A stretch of 53,839 nucleotides of DNA, taken from assembly GCA_964471235.1 (NCBI GenBank), contig CAYYGL010000006.1, positions 1 to 53,839 of the forward strand, given 5' to 3'. Origin of the DNA: CAYYGL01 sp964471235. Lineage in GTDB: Bacteria > Calditrichota > Calditrichia > RBG-13-44-9 > J075. Below, one piece after another: positions 29,663 to 37,675 of this stretch. The position numbers and the translations under genes were made by a program. Position 1 is the stretch's first letter, and each line of letters opens with the position of its first letter. The notes below the pieces were generated by a model that saw nothing but the letters and a program-made list of their open reading frames with translations, was not told where the DNA came from and made no database searches.

Positions 29663-30004
29663 ATGAAGGTGAATGTCAGGGAAGATGACCAGATTATGGT
29701 AGTTGAATTAAATGGTCATGTGGATGCATCGAATGCATTTCAACTTGAAGAGAAAATGGAGGAAATTGTTTCCGGCGGTAAATACAAAATTGTTGTAAAT
29801 TTCAAAACGGTGGATTACATTAGTAGCGCCGGGTTAAGGGTTTTGTTGACCGCCATAAAAAAAGTAAAGTCACACCAAGGGGACATGGTACTCTGTGAGA
29901 TGTCAGACAACATTTATAAAATTTTTTCCCTTGCCGGATTTACAAACATTTTTAAGATCATGAATAATGAAGTAGATTCGTTGATGTTCTTAGGGAAAAA
30001 TTGA
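29663..30004 (+). CDS. STAS-domain anti-sigma factor antagonist
   Basis: The 113-residue single STAS domain protein resembles SpoIIAA/RsbV. The phospho-acceptor serine is in YISSAGLRVLL (Ser54 or Ser55) after the strand KIVVNFKTVD. The fold is complete and nothing else is fused. A GGGAGAAG ribosome site precedes the ATG. It should be the phosphorylation target of the kinase encoded just upstream and the substrate of the SpoIIE-type phosphatase domain in the next gene, so the three genes make one partner-switching circuit. Confidence 0.9.
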   Translation: MKVNVREDDQIMVVELNGHVDASNAFQLEEKMEEIVSGGKYKIVVNFKTVDYISSAGLRVLLTAIKKVKSHQGDMVLCEMSDNIYKIFSLAGFTNIFKIMNNEVDSLMFLGKN

Positions 30005-30162
30005 ACTTTTTTCCCGGATACCCCACAAAAAATACTTGTGATACTGCAATAGTCAAGATGCCGAGAAGACATCAGATTTTCGATAAGGTTACGTATAGCC
30101 TGACTTCTATTTACCTATTTACCTTGAGTTTGATGGATTTCGTTTAATATCCGATAATAACA

Positions 30163-33100
30163 ATGAAAGATATTTCCTCTTTTGCCAGAAAACCAACTTT
30201 TCCCACCTTATGGTTGTTTGCGATAATCTTCTTTCTTACCCCAAAAGGTGGTTACTGCCAGGATAATATAATTCCATTTGAACGAATTATGGTAGAAGAT
30301 GGACTCTCCCAAAGTCGGATAAATTGTATTTTGCAAGACCGCCATGGATTTATGTGGTTTGGAACTGAAGAGGGGTTGAATTGTTATGATGGCTACCGGT
30401 TTACATATTACAAACAAAATCCTAATTCCATTAATAGTATTTCCAATAATTGGATAAAAAGTGTAGCAGAGGATCAGTTTGGAAATCTATGGATTGGCAC
30501 CCAGGGCGGAGTAAGTATATTAGATAAATATCATCAAAAAGTGGTTCGTTTAACTCATCATCCGAATATCCCTTATAGTTTAAGTCATGATCGGGTTTTG
30601 AGCTTACGGTTGGATTCAGGTGGGGGCGTTTGGGTTGGAACACTTAGTGGGCTAAATTTTCTCTACTTGGATCCTGCTGTTTTTAGCGATACCCTAAAAA
30701 TGGATCCCAACCAATTTCATTTTCTCCGATTTGGAACATCTGAAAAGGCTGTACATCCCTTTCCGGCAGACAAAATATACTCTATTTATGAAGACCGTTC
30801 CCGAAATATTTGGATCGGAACAACCCGGTGGTTGGTAAAGTTCGATTCTACACAACGCAAAAAGTTGGTTTCTTTTACAAATGCCCCACAACAGTTTAGT
30901 TTTTCTGTTTTCCCTTTTCCCAAATCATCTTTACCTAACGATACAGTTCGTCTCTTGACCTGTTTATTAGAGGACAGTAGGGGTAACTTTTGGGTGGGTA
31001 CAAATGCGGGTTTATATCTATTCGATCGTGTCGACCGGAAATTTATCTTAGCAAAGAGCATTTATCCTTCGTTTGAATCTCTTTCCAACGCTTTCATTGT
31101 AACCATTCATGAAGATCAATTTCATCGACTCTGGATTGGTACTAGTGAAGGGCTTTTCATTTCTTACCCTCCCGCCCACCCGGCTATTTCAAGTGAACAA
31201 AAACTGATTTTTCTTCAGCATGATCCAGGGGATCCTTTTAGCCTGAGTAATGATATCGTCTTGTCCCTTTTTGAGGACAATGGTGGTGTCGTATGGGTTG
31301 GTACCATGAAGGGTCTGAATAAATATAGCCCTACGCGATTTAAATTCTCCCGACTGACCTATTTACCGCAAAAGGGGAATAAGCTCATGTTAGGGAGCAT
31401 TTCTGCTATTTGTCAAGATTCTCGCGGAATCTTTTGGATCGGGGGAGCGAATGGATTGTATAAAGCGACCTTTTCTCACGACCGACAAGCTGATTTATAT
31501 ACATTTACCCATCTCCAAGATGACCCATTGAAGGGAGTCAGTTTTCATAATAATGCTGTGTTCACCATATTAGAAGACCGTTACAAAGAATTGTGGATTG
31601 GAACAGAAAATGGATTGTTTCGGTTTCACCCTGAACAGCAATGGATTTCCCGTTATCACCATAATCCGGATGATCCCCACAGCCTTGGAAGTAACCGCAT
31701 TCTAAAACTATTTGAAGATCAGAGAGGGAGGCTCTGGGTTGGAGTCTCCGGAAATGGTTTATATCTCTTTGATCGGAAAATGAATCATTTTATCCGATAT
31801 CCCCCTCCAACTACAGCTCAAATGGAACAGAATGCGCTAAAAAGAGCTACGGTTAACGTGATTTTTGAAGATCGTGAGAAAACATTGTGGCTAGGAACGG
31901 AAGATGGTTTATATCGTTTTCTGGAGGAACAAAATCGTTTTATCGGTTATCACCATAAATTTGGTGATTCTACAAGTTTGAGCAATAACCTTGTATTTGT
32001 AATTTATGAGAACCAGAAACCGGTAAACGGCAAACACTTTTTATGGGTCGGCACAGAAGTGGGATTGAATAGATTTAACTATGAAAGTAAGACCTTTACT
32101 CGATTTACAGTTGAACAAGGACTTTCCAATAATGTCATTTATGGCATTCTTGAAGATGATGATGGCAACTTATGGTTGAGCACAAATAGAGGACTCTCTA
32201 AATTTAACCCGATTAACGAAACATTCACAAATTATGATGTAACGGATGGTCTTCAGGGAAACGAATTTAACCAGGGAGCTTATTTTCGAATGCAAAACGA
32301 CGTTCTATTTTTTGGTGGGGTATATGGATTGAGTTTTTTTAATCCGCGCTCCATGCCCACTAACACACATATTCCACAAGTGCAGATCACAACGTTTCGG
32401 AAATTTGATAAAATTATCAAATTCAATAAACCGGTTTATGATCTTGGGAAAATACATTTATCTTATAAAGATGACTTTTTCTCTTTCGAATTTTCCGCAT
32501 TAGATTTCACTAATCCGGGAAAAAACCGCTATCGATATCGTCTTGAGGGATTTGACGACAATTGGATTGTCAGCAATTCAAGACGGTATGCAAGTTACAC
32601 GAACTTGGACGGTGGTACTTATCGGTTCCATGTACAGGGATCGAATAATGACAGTCGCTGGAACACAAGCGGTGCCTCAATCGAAATAGTAATCGATCCG
32701 CCTCCCTGGAAAACCTGGTGGGCTTATATGTTGTATGTTGTATCAATTGTTGGGGCCTTTCTGGGCTATGTTCATTGGAAGACAAAGGCTCAGGCAGAGA
32801 AAATTAAACAGCAGCAGCAAATTGTGGACCACCTCCAACGTCTTGATCAATTAAAAGATGAATTCTTAGCGAACACGTCCCATGAACTTCGAACCCCGTT
32901 AAACGGCATTATTGGGATAACGGAATCCATGTTAGATGGGGCCGCCGGTAAACTCCGGGAGCTTCAAAAACAAAACTTGAGACTTGTCCTGGCAAGTGGC
33001 AGGCGGCTGATGAATTTAATAAATGATATACTTGATTTTTCAAGATTAAAAAACAAAGATATTGTACTTCAAAAGAAACCGGTAGATTTACGGCAAATTA

Positions 33101-34785
33101 CGGAAGTAGTGTTTGCTATTTCAACCCCTCTTCTCAATGGTAAATCAATAGAATTAAGAAATACCATTCCTGACAATTTTCCCTTGGCGCTGGGGGATGA
33201 AAACAGACTTCAGCAAATCATGCAGAATCTCATCGGCAATGCCATTAAATTTACTGAGGAAGGGAGCGTCACCGTATCGGCATTGAAAAAAGAAAACTTG
33301 ATAGAAGTTTCTGTGGCAGATACGGGTATCGGAATACCCAAAGATAAGTTTGATGATATTTTTAAGTCTTTTGAACAGGTGGATGGGTCAATCTCCCGTG
33401 AAGTCGGCGGCACTGGATTGGGGCTTTCGATTACCAGGAATTTGGTGCAATTACACGGGGGAAGCATTCGAGTTGAATCAGAGCCGGGGAAAGGAGCTAC
33501 TTTTACATTTACCCTGCCGTTGTATAAGGCTGATGAAGAATCTGTTGAGGAGCGAACAATGATTGCTTTAGACGATTCTCCTCCATCAACTGAAACTTTT
33601 CCAGAGCCGGTTTCTACTCAAAGCAGCACTGAAATACCACAGATCAGTAATGGTGAGTTCACCATCCTGGTTGTGGATGATGAAGAGGTTAATCGTCAGG
33701 TTTTGCACAATTTCTTATCATTAAAGGATTTTTCGGTTATATCAGCTAACAATGGCATTGAGGCGTTGGAGATTATCCATAAACAGGGTATTGTACCGGA
33801 TTTGGTTTTGCTGGACGTGATGATGCCAAAGATGTCCGGTTATGAGGTGTGTCGGATACTTCGAAAGGAGTTTGAATTGTATGAACTCCCGGTTCTGATG
33901 CTGACAGCTAAAGGACGGATTGAAGATTTAGTAGCGGGCCTGGAAAGCGGGGCGAATGATTATTTACCCAAACCATTCGATAAGGAAGAACTTTTAACTC
34001 GTGTTGATACCCTTCTGAACCTGAAACGAGCGGTAGAACACCATGATGAATTGCAGGCAATTCAACAGGAATTAAGTGTTGCCCGACGAATACAGGAAAG
34101 TATACTACCGCAAAAAATTCCAAGTTTGCCAGGGTTAGATGTTTATGCCCGCTATTTACCGATGGAGGCTGTTGGTGGGGATTATTATGACTTCCATCTA
34201 CTGGATAACGATAAGCTGGGCGTACTGATGGCAGATGTCTCCGGGCATGGAATTCCGGCAGCCATCATCGGGGCGATGGTTAAGATTGCCTTTTCATCGG
34301 AAAAGAAGCATGCTTCCCATCCCGACAAGTTGCTTTCGAACATGAACGAAGCACTCTGCGGAAAATTCGAGCAGCATTTTGTAACTGCTTCATATTCATA
34401 TATTGATCCAACCAACAATCGATTATACCATGCTGACGCCGGCCATGCTCCCCTTTTAATTTGGAGAAAAAAGGAGCAGAAATTATTGGAAGTGAAACCC
34501 AAGGGAATGATACTTGGTTTTTTACAAAATGCGGTTTGTCCAATGGAGAGTATAAAACTTTGGCACGGAGATCGAATTCTGATTTATACCGACGGTATAC
34601 CTGAATGCCGGAAAAATGAAGACGAATTCTTTGAAGATAAAGAATTCATAAACTTTATTCGGCAAAAGCAAGAACTGAATGCACAAGATTTTGTTGACCA
34701 GTTGTTTGACTATCTCGGAAACTGGTCAAACAAAATGAAAGGCTTTGAGGACGATTTAACCATGGTTGTGGTGGATATTTTATAA
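30163..34785 (+). CDS. Hybrid two-component sensor with SpoIIE/PP2C phosphatase output
   Basis: The 1540-residue protein starts with an N-terminal signal/membrane segment (~14-30), a periplasmic two-component-regulator propeller (~35-745; repeated WIGTxxGLxxY/F units) and a Y_Y_Y domain (~765-848). A membrane helix lies at ~852-874. HisKA follows with His907 in NTSHELRTPLNGI, then HATPase_c (~1010-1115; NLIGNAIKFT, DTGIGIP, GGTGLGLSI), a receiver with Asp1218 in LLDVMMPKMSG and a coiled coil (~1290-1325). The C-terminal SpoIIE-type PP2C domain carries metal-binding Asp1340 (VGGDYYDF), Asp1358 (MADVSGHG) and the final EDDLTMVV. Classical sensors of this layout (HTCS) end in an AraC DNA-binding domain; here a phosphatase replaces it. 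It probably dephosphorylates the STAS protein upstream. Confidence 0.93.
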   Translation: MKDISSFARKPTFPTLWLFAIIFFLTPKGGYCQDNIIPFERIMVEDGLSQSRINCILQDRHGFMWFGTEEGLNCYDGYRFTYYKQNPNSINSISNNWIKSVAEDQFGNLWIGTQGGVSILDKYHQKVVRLTHHPNIPYSLSHDRVLSLRLDSGGGVWVGTLSGLNFLYLDPAVFSDTLKMDPNQFHFLRFGTSEKAVHPFPADKIYSIYEDRSRNIWIGTTRWLVKFDSTQRKKLVSFTNAPQQFSFSVFPFPKSSLPNDTVRLLTCLLEDSRGNFWVGTNAGLYLFDRVDRKFILAKSIYPSFESLSNAFIVTIHEDQFHRLWIGTSEGLFISYPPAHPAISSEQKLIFLQHDPGDPFSLSNDIVLSLFEDNGGVVWVGTMKGLNKYSPTRFKFSRLTYLPQKGNKLMLGSISAICQDSRGIFWIGGANGLYKATFSHDRQADLYTFTHLQDDPLKGVSFHNNAVFTILEDRYKELWIGTENGLFRFHPEQQWISRYHHNPDDPHSLGSNRILKLFEDQRGRLWVGVSGNGLYLFDRKMNHFIRYPPPTTAQMEQNALKRATVNVIFEDREKTLWLGTEDGLYRFLEEQNRFIGYHHKFGDSTSLSNNLVFVIYENQKPVNGKHFLWVGTEVGLNRFNYESKTFTRFTVEQGLSNNVIYGILEDDDGNLWLSTNRGLSKFNPINETFTNYDVTDGLQGNEFNQGAYFRMQNDVLFFGGVYGLSFFNPRSMPTNTHIPQVQITTFRKFDKIIKFNKPVYDLGKIHLSYKDDFFSFEFSALDFTNPGKNRYRYRLEGFDDNWIVSNSRRYASYTNLDGGTYRFHVQGSNNDSRWNTSGASIEIVIDPPPWKTWWAYMLYVVSIVGAFLGYVHWKTKAQAEKIKQQQQIVDHLQRLDQLKDEFLANTSHELRTPLNGIIGITESMLDGAAGKLRELQKQNLRLVLASGRRLMNLINDILDFSRLKNKDIVLQKKPVDLRQITEVVFAISTPLLNGKSIELRNTIPDNFPLALGDENRLQQIMQNLIGNAIKFTEEGSVTVSALKKENLIEVSVADTGIGIPKDKFDDIFKSFEQVDGSISREVGGTGLGLSITRNLVQLHGGSIRVESEPGKGATFTFTLPLYKADEESVEERTMIALDDSPPSTETFPEPVSTQSSTEIPQISNGEFTILVVDDEEVNRQVLHNFLSLKDFSVISANNGIEALEIIHKQGIVPDLVLLDVMMPKMSGYEVCRILRKEFELYELPVLMLTAKGRIEDLVAGLESGANDYLPKPFDKEELLTRVDTLLNLKRAVEHHDELQAIQQELSVARRIQESILPQKIPSLPGLDVYARYLPMEAVGGDYYDFHLLDNDKLGVLMADVSGHGIPAAIIGAMVKIAFSSEKKHASHPDKLLSNMNEALCGKFEQHFVTASYSYIDPTNNRLYHADAGHAPLLIWRKKEQKLLEVKPKGMILGFLQNAVCPMESIKLWHGDRILIYTDGIPECRKNEDEFFEDKEFINFIRQKQELNAQDFVDQLFDYLGNWSNKMKGFEDDLTMVVVDIL

Positions 34786-35359
34786 AATTAAAAAATACGG
34801 CTTAGGCTATACTTCTAATATAGAGTCGTAATCGTTTCATTTTGTATAAACGATGCACAATAGCTTATCTTTTTTTAATTTCCACATGTTGTTATAGAGC
34901 TATGGCTCCATATATGAGTTTGGAATAGGGTATTTACTTCCGACGTAATCTGAATTTATGCAGGAAATTGCAGGGAAAAACGTTGGGTACAACTTTTGCA
35001 TTGATTTTATACAAGTTGTCAGAATAATTAGTACTTGACAATTAAAGTATTTACTGTTATAATTTTACAACTATATTTGTATTTTCTTGAAGCTCTCATC
35101 GCAACTTATCCATGATGGATATGTATTGTCGGGCAGGATGCCTACCCATAATTTCTTCATTATATTCCACAATATTATTCCATATATATTTTTATATTTT
35201 TTTCCAGAACAAATCAATTTTGAGGAAAGCATCCATTAGATTAAAATGACAGGCTGTTTCCGTTGTCTCATGTTCAGTTTCAGCGATCCTGAAGGAGTAC
35301 ATAAATAAGGAAATTTCATATATAGGAATTTTATACTTGAAGGGATAAGGAATGCACTT
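34786..35359. other. Regulatory intergenic region before the sigma-54 activator
   Basis: The 574-base A+T-rich spacer contains a consensus sigma-70-type promoter at 35035-35063. The roughly 290 bases from the predicted transcription start (~35070) to the ATG at 35360 would form a long untranslated leader. A 45-codon frame inside it has no ribosome site. No terminator hairpin follows the sensor gene. Confidence 0.55.
35035..35063 (+). promoter_or_regulatory. Consensus sigma-70-type promoter
   Basis: TTGACA (35035-35040), 17 bases, TATAAT (35058-35063): both hexamers are perfect and spacing is optimal. It drives rightward transcription toward the sigma-54 activator and precursor genes, with a leader of about 290 bases. 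Confidence 0.7.
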
Positions 35360-36556
35360 ATGAGATGTTATTTGACGAATGAGATTTCTATAAGAATTAA
35401 CTTGCTATCAACAAAAATTTGGGGAGAGAATGGGGCAATCACCTTAATTGGTGAAGACAAAAAATTTAATGAGGCATTGCAACGAATGGTTAATTTTTCG
35501 TTGCTGGATAATCCCGTATTAATTACCGGTGAGAGTGGTGTAGGGAAAGAACTCTTTGCCAATTCAGTGTATCTGTTAAGCAAGCGAAACGGACATCCAT
35601 TTATCCGGGTTAATTGCGCGCAATATCATGATCGGAATATGGTCGTTAGTGAACTGTTTGGTCACAAAAAGGGGAGTTTTACCGGAGCAATATCAGAACG
35701 TTCGGGACTTTTTAAAGAATGTAACAATGGCATTATTTTCCTGGATGAAATCGGAGAATTATCCCCGGAAGTACAGGCAATGCTGTTAAGAGTGCTGGAA
35801 CAAGGTGAAATTAGACCCCTGGGAAGTAACAAAATTGAAAGAATAGATGTTCGTATTATTGCTGCCACGAATAGAAATCTCCAACAAATGGTAGAGAATG
35901 GAAAATTCCGGGAGGACTTGTATTATCGATTATGTTGTTTTGTGTTGAATATTCCCCCATTAAGGGAGCGGGGTGAGGACTGGAAAGCACTAACAGGTTT
36001 CTATTTAAAAGGATTAAACGTCGAATATCAGTCAACAAAGAGATTTTCAAAAGTCTCATTAGATATTTTATCCGGATATAATTGGCCAGGGAATATTCGG
36101 GAGTTGAAAAATCTTGTTACTATGGGCTTTGCGATGTGCTCTTCCGGAGATATGATACAGCCGGAAGATTTTGCATCAATGCTTAAGCAGCATCCTCATT
36201 CATCAGCATCCCAACCCCAATCCAATGATTTTTTAGCCCCAAGAGGTCGTGTTATGGAACTTTATTCCAAGATGGTGAGAGAGCGGAAAAGTTTTTGGGA
36301 AGTTATCCAGAGACCATACCTGGAACGTGAATTGAATCGGGAACAGGTGCGGACTATTATATCCCTTGGGTTAAAAGAAACCCGGGGGTCCTATAAAAAA
36401 TTACTTCCCTTGTTTTCTATCTCCCCCGACCATTATCTCAAGTTTATGGATTTTCTTCGTCATCACCGGTTAAAACCAAACCACAACGGAGCGCTTTCAC
36501 ATGAAAACTACAGATATTCAGTTGAAAGAACGGATAATGGGGCGCAAAGCTATTGA
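35360..36556 (+). CDS. Sigma-54-dependent AAA+ transcription activator without receiver domain
   Basis: The 398-residue protein has only ~28 residues before the AAA+ domain. Walker A is GESGVGKE (57-64), the sigma-54 contact loop is GSFTGA (105-110; the usual GAFTGA with Ser for Ala), and Walker B is IIFLDE (125-130). The REDLYYRL arginine-finger region (~184-191) and WPGNIRELKNL (~248) follow. The C-terminus (~315-380) resembles the DNA-binding end of a group of sigma-54 activators (GLKETRGSYKKLLPLF, then MDFLRHHRLKP) rather than a Fis helix. It probably drives the precursor and maturase genes downstream, and its 3' end overlaps the first precursor. AAGGA lies nine bases before the ATG. Confidence 0.9.
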   Translation: MRCYLTNEISIRINLLSTKIWGENGAITLIGEDKKFNEALQRMVNFSLLDNPVLITGESGVGKELFANSVYLLSKRNGHPFIRVNCAQYHDRNMVVSELFGHKKGSFTGAISERSGLFKECNNGIIFLDEIGELSPEVQAMLLRVLEQGEIRPLGSNKIERIDVRIIAATNRNLQQMVENGKFREDLYYRLCCFVLNIPPLRERGEDWKALTGFYLKGLNVEYQSTKRFSKVSLDILSGYNWPGNIRELKNLVTMGFAMCSSGDMIQPEDFASMLKQHPHSSASQPQSNDFLAPRGRVMELYSKMVRERKSFWEVIQRPYLERELNREQVRTIISLGLKETRGSYKKLLPLFSISPDHYLKFMDFLRHHRLKPNHNGALSHENYRYSVERTDNGAQSY

Positions 36557-36881
36557 AGACTTCTTTGCTACCCGTTGTCAAAAAGATGCGGAATTCAGAA
36601 GGCAGTTATTGGAAAACCCGAAACGTATTATTGAGGAGGAACTGGATATTTCGATTCCCTGTTGTATCAGTACTGTAATTTGCGAAGAAGACTCCCGACT
36701 CTTCTTTCTTGTCATTCCGTTAAAAGTAGATGACTCACTTTCAGCGGATAGTCTAACCGATGAAGATTTAGATTCAGTTATGGGAGGTCAACGAATATTC
36801 AACCATCATGACATAATACATTTAATGGTGAATAAAATTTTCAATGGAAACTTCTTTGGTGATGGCAACCGTCATATATAA
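36501..36881 (+). CDS. NHLP-type RiPP precursor peptide A
   Basis: The predicted 126-residue precursor has a nitrile-hydratase-type leader: KDAEFRRQLLENPKRIIEEE (28-47), the strand SRLFFLVIPLK and the acidic end LTDEDLDSVMGG, with GG at 95-96. The predicted core is residues 97-126. It has no Cys, Ser or Thr but five Asn (101, 111, 115, 117, 123) and four His (102, 103, 107, 125), so lanthionines are excluded. The leader has four Cys (26, 54, 55, 61), which is unusual. The chosen start (CGGAG nine bases upstream) overlaps the activator gene by 56 bases in another frame; ATG 36537 is a reasonable alternative. C39 cleavage after GG is inferred. Confidence 0.8.
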   Translation: MKTTDIQLKERIMGRKAIEDFFATRCQKDAEFRRQLLENPKRIIEEELDISIPCCISTVICEEDSRLFFLVIPLKVDDSLSADSLTDEDLDSVMGGQRIFNHHDIIHLMVNKIFNGNFFGDGNRHI

Positions 36882-37254
36882 ATACTCTCCTTATAAAACG
36901 ACTCTCTGACCCACCACTCACCACTTTTCCCAAATCTTTCTATGAACATAATCGCATTTCTTACCAAATCATTATGTATTTGTTTACAAGATTTTGGTGT
37001 TTATTCTCTCTTCCCTACCGGATTAGCAATCGGGAAACATATTTATTTCCGATATTGCAAATCATTTCACCTCTTCTACATGTAATCTTCCTCTATTTCA
37101 TAGAGAAATAACTCTAATATCTATAATGCCATCGTGATTCCGGTTAGGATAAATACAGGCTTCTCATAATGTTAGCAAGTATGTTTCAATTCGGCATATT
37201 ATTTGTTTTCAATACACTCGGTTTTAATGTTATCAACCATATAGGAGGTGATAT
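36882..37254. other. Intergenic region between precursors A and B
   Basis: A 373-base A+T-rich spacer. No terminator hairpin is evident after precursor A. A possible sigma-54-type element lies at 37192-37207, and TAGGAGGTG provides a strong ribosome site for precursor B. Confidence 0.5.
37192..37207 (+). promoter_or_regulatory. Possible sigma-54 (-24/-12) element
   Basis: CGGCATATTATTTGTT keeps the -24 GGCA and, at the right distance, TTG of the -12 box, but has T where the conserved C of TTGC should be. It lies ~48 bases before the ATG of precursor B and downstream of a sigma-54 activator gene. It is a partial match only. Confidence 0.3.
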
Positions 37255-37572
37255 ATGAAAACACGTAACAGGCTTTTCCGGGAGAATGAATTGGAAATGG
37301 AAATGCGTTTAATTTTACGTGCCTGGAAGGATGAGAAGTTTAAAAAAGAATTAATCGCCAATCCCAAAGAGGTAATTCAGCGGGAACTGAATATTCATAT
37401 TCCGGATGATATGGAAATTCAAGTGGTCGAGGAAACATTAAATAAACTTTATTTTGTACTCCCTGCCAGTGATACCCGGGAAGGAGATGCTGACGACGAA
37501 CTGGATGAAGAGGATTTACGGAATGTTGCAGGAGGAACAGGAAATACCGGTATTACTGGTGGTGATGGGTAA
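37255..37572 (+). CDS. NHLP-type RiPP precursor peptide B
   Basis: The predicted 105-residue precursor has a leader clearly related to that of precursor A: WKDEKFKKELIANPKEVIQR (24-43), NIHIPDDMEIQVVEE, LYFVLPAS, and LDEEDLRNVAGG with GG at 93-94. The predicted core is only 11 residues, TGNTGITGGDG, rich in Gly and Thr with no Cys or aromatic residue. AGGAGGTG lies just before the ATG, the strongest ribosome site among the four precursors. It is followed 103 bases later by the 369-residue protein gene, so precursor and enzymes may share a transcript. That the core is so short is odd; either the peptide is a small product or the GG site is used differently. Confidence 0.82.
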   Translation: MKTRNRLFRENELEMEMRLILRAWKDEKFKKELIANPKEVIQRELNIHIPDDMEIQVVEETLNKLYFVLPASDTREGDADDELDEEDLRNVAGGTGNTGITGGDG

Positions 37573-37675
37573 TAAAATCATCTATTCGTACTCCCATTGC
37601 CCGCCATAGGAGGATTTACTTAATTCCCTTCAATTAATCAAAAATAGTATCCAATTCTTCATAAGGACTATTTTC

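Noticed and set aside
35110..35250. 45-codon frame in the leader upstream of the sigma-54 activator
   Set aside because: No ribosome site and hydrophobic low-complexity sequence typical of translated A+T-rich DNA.
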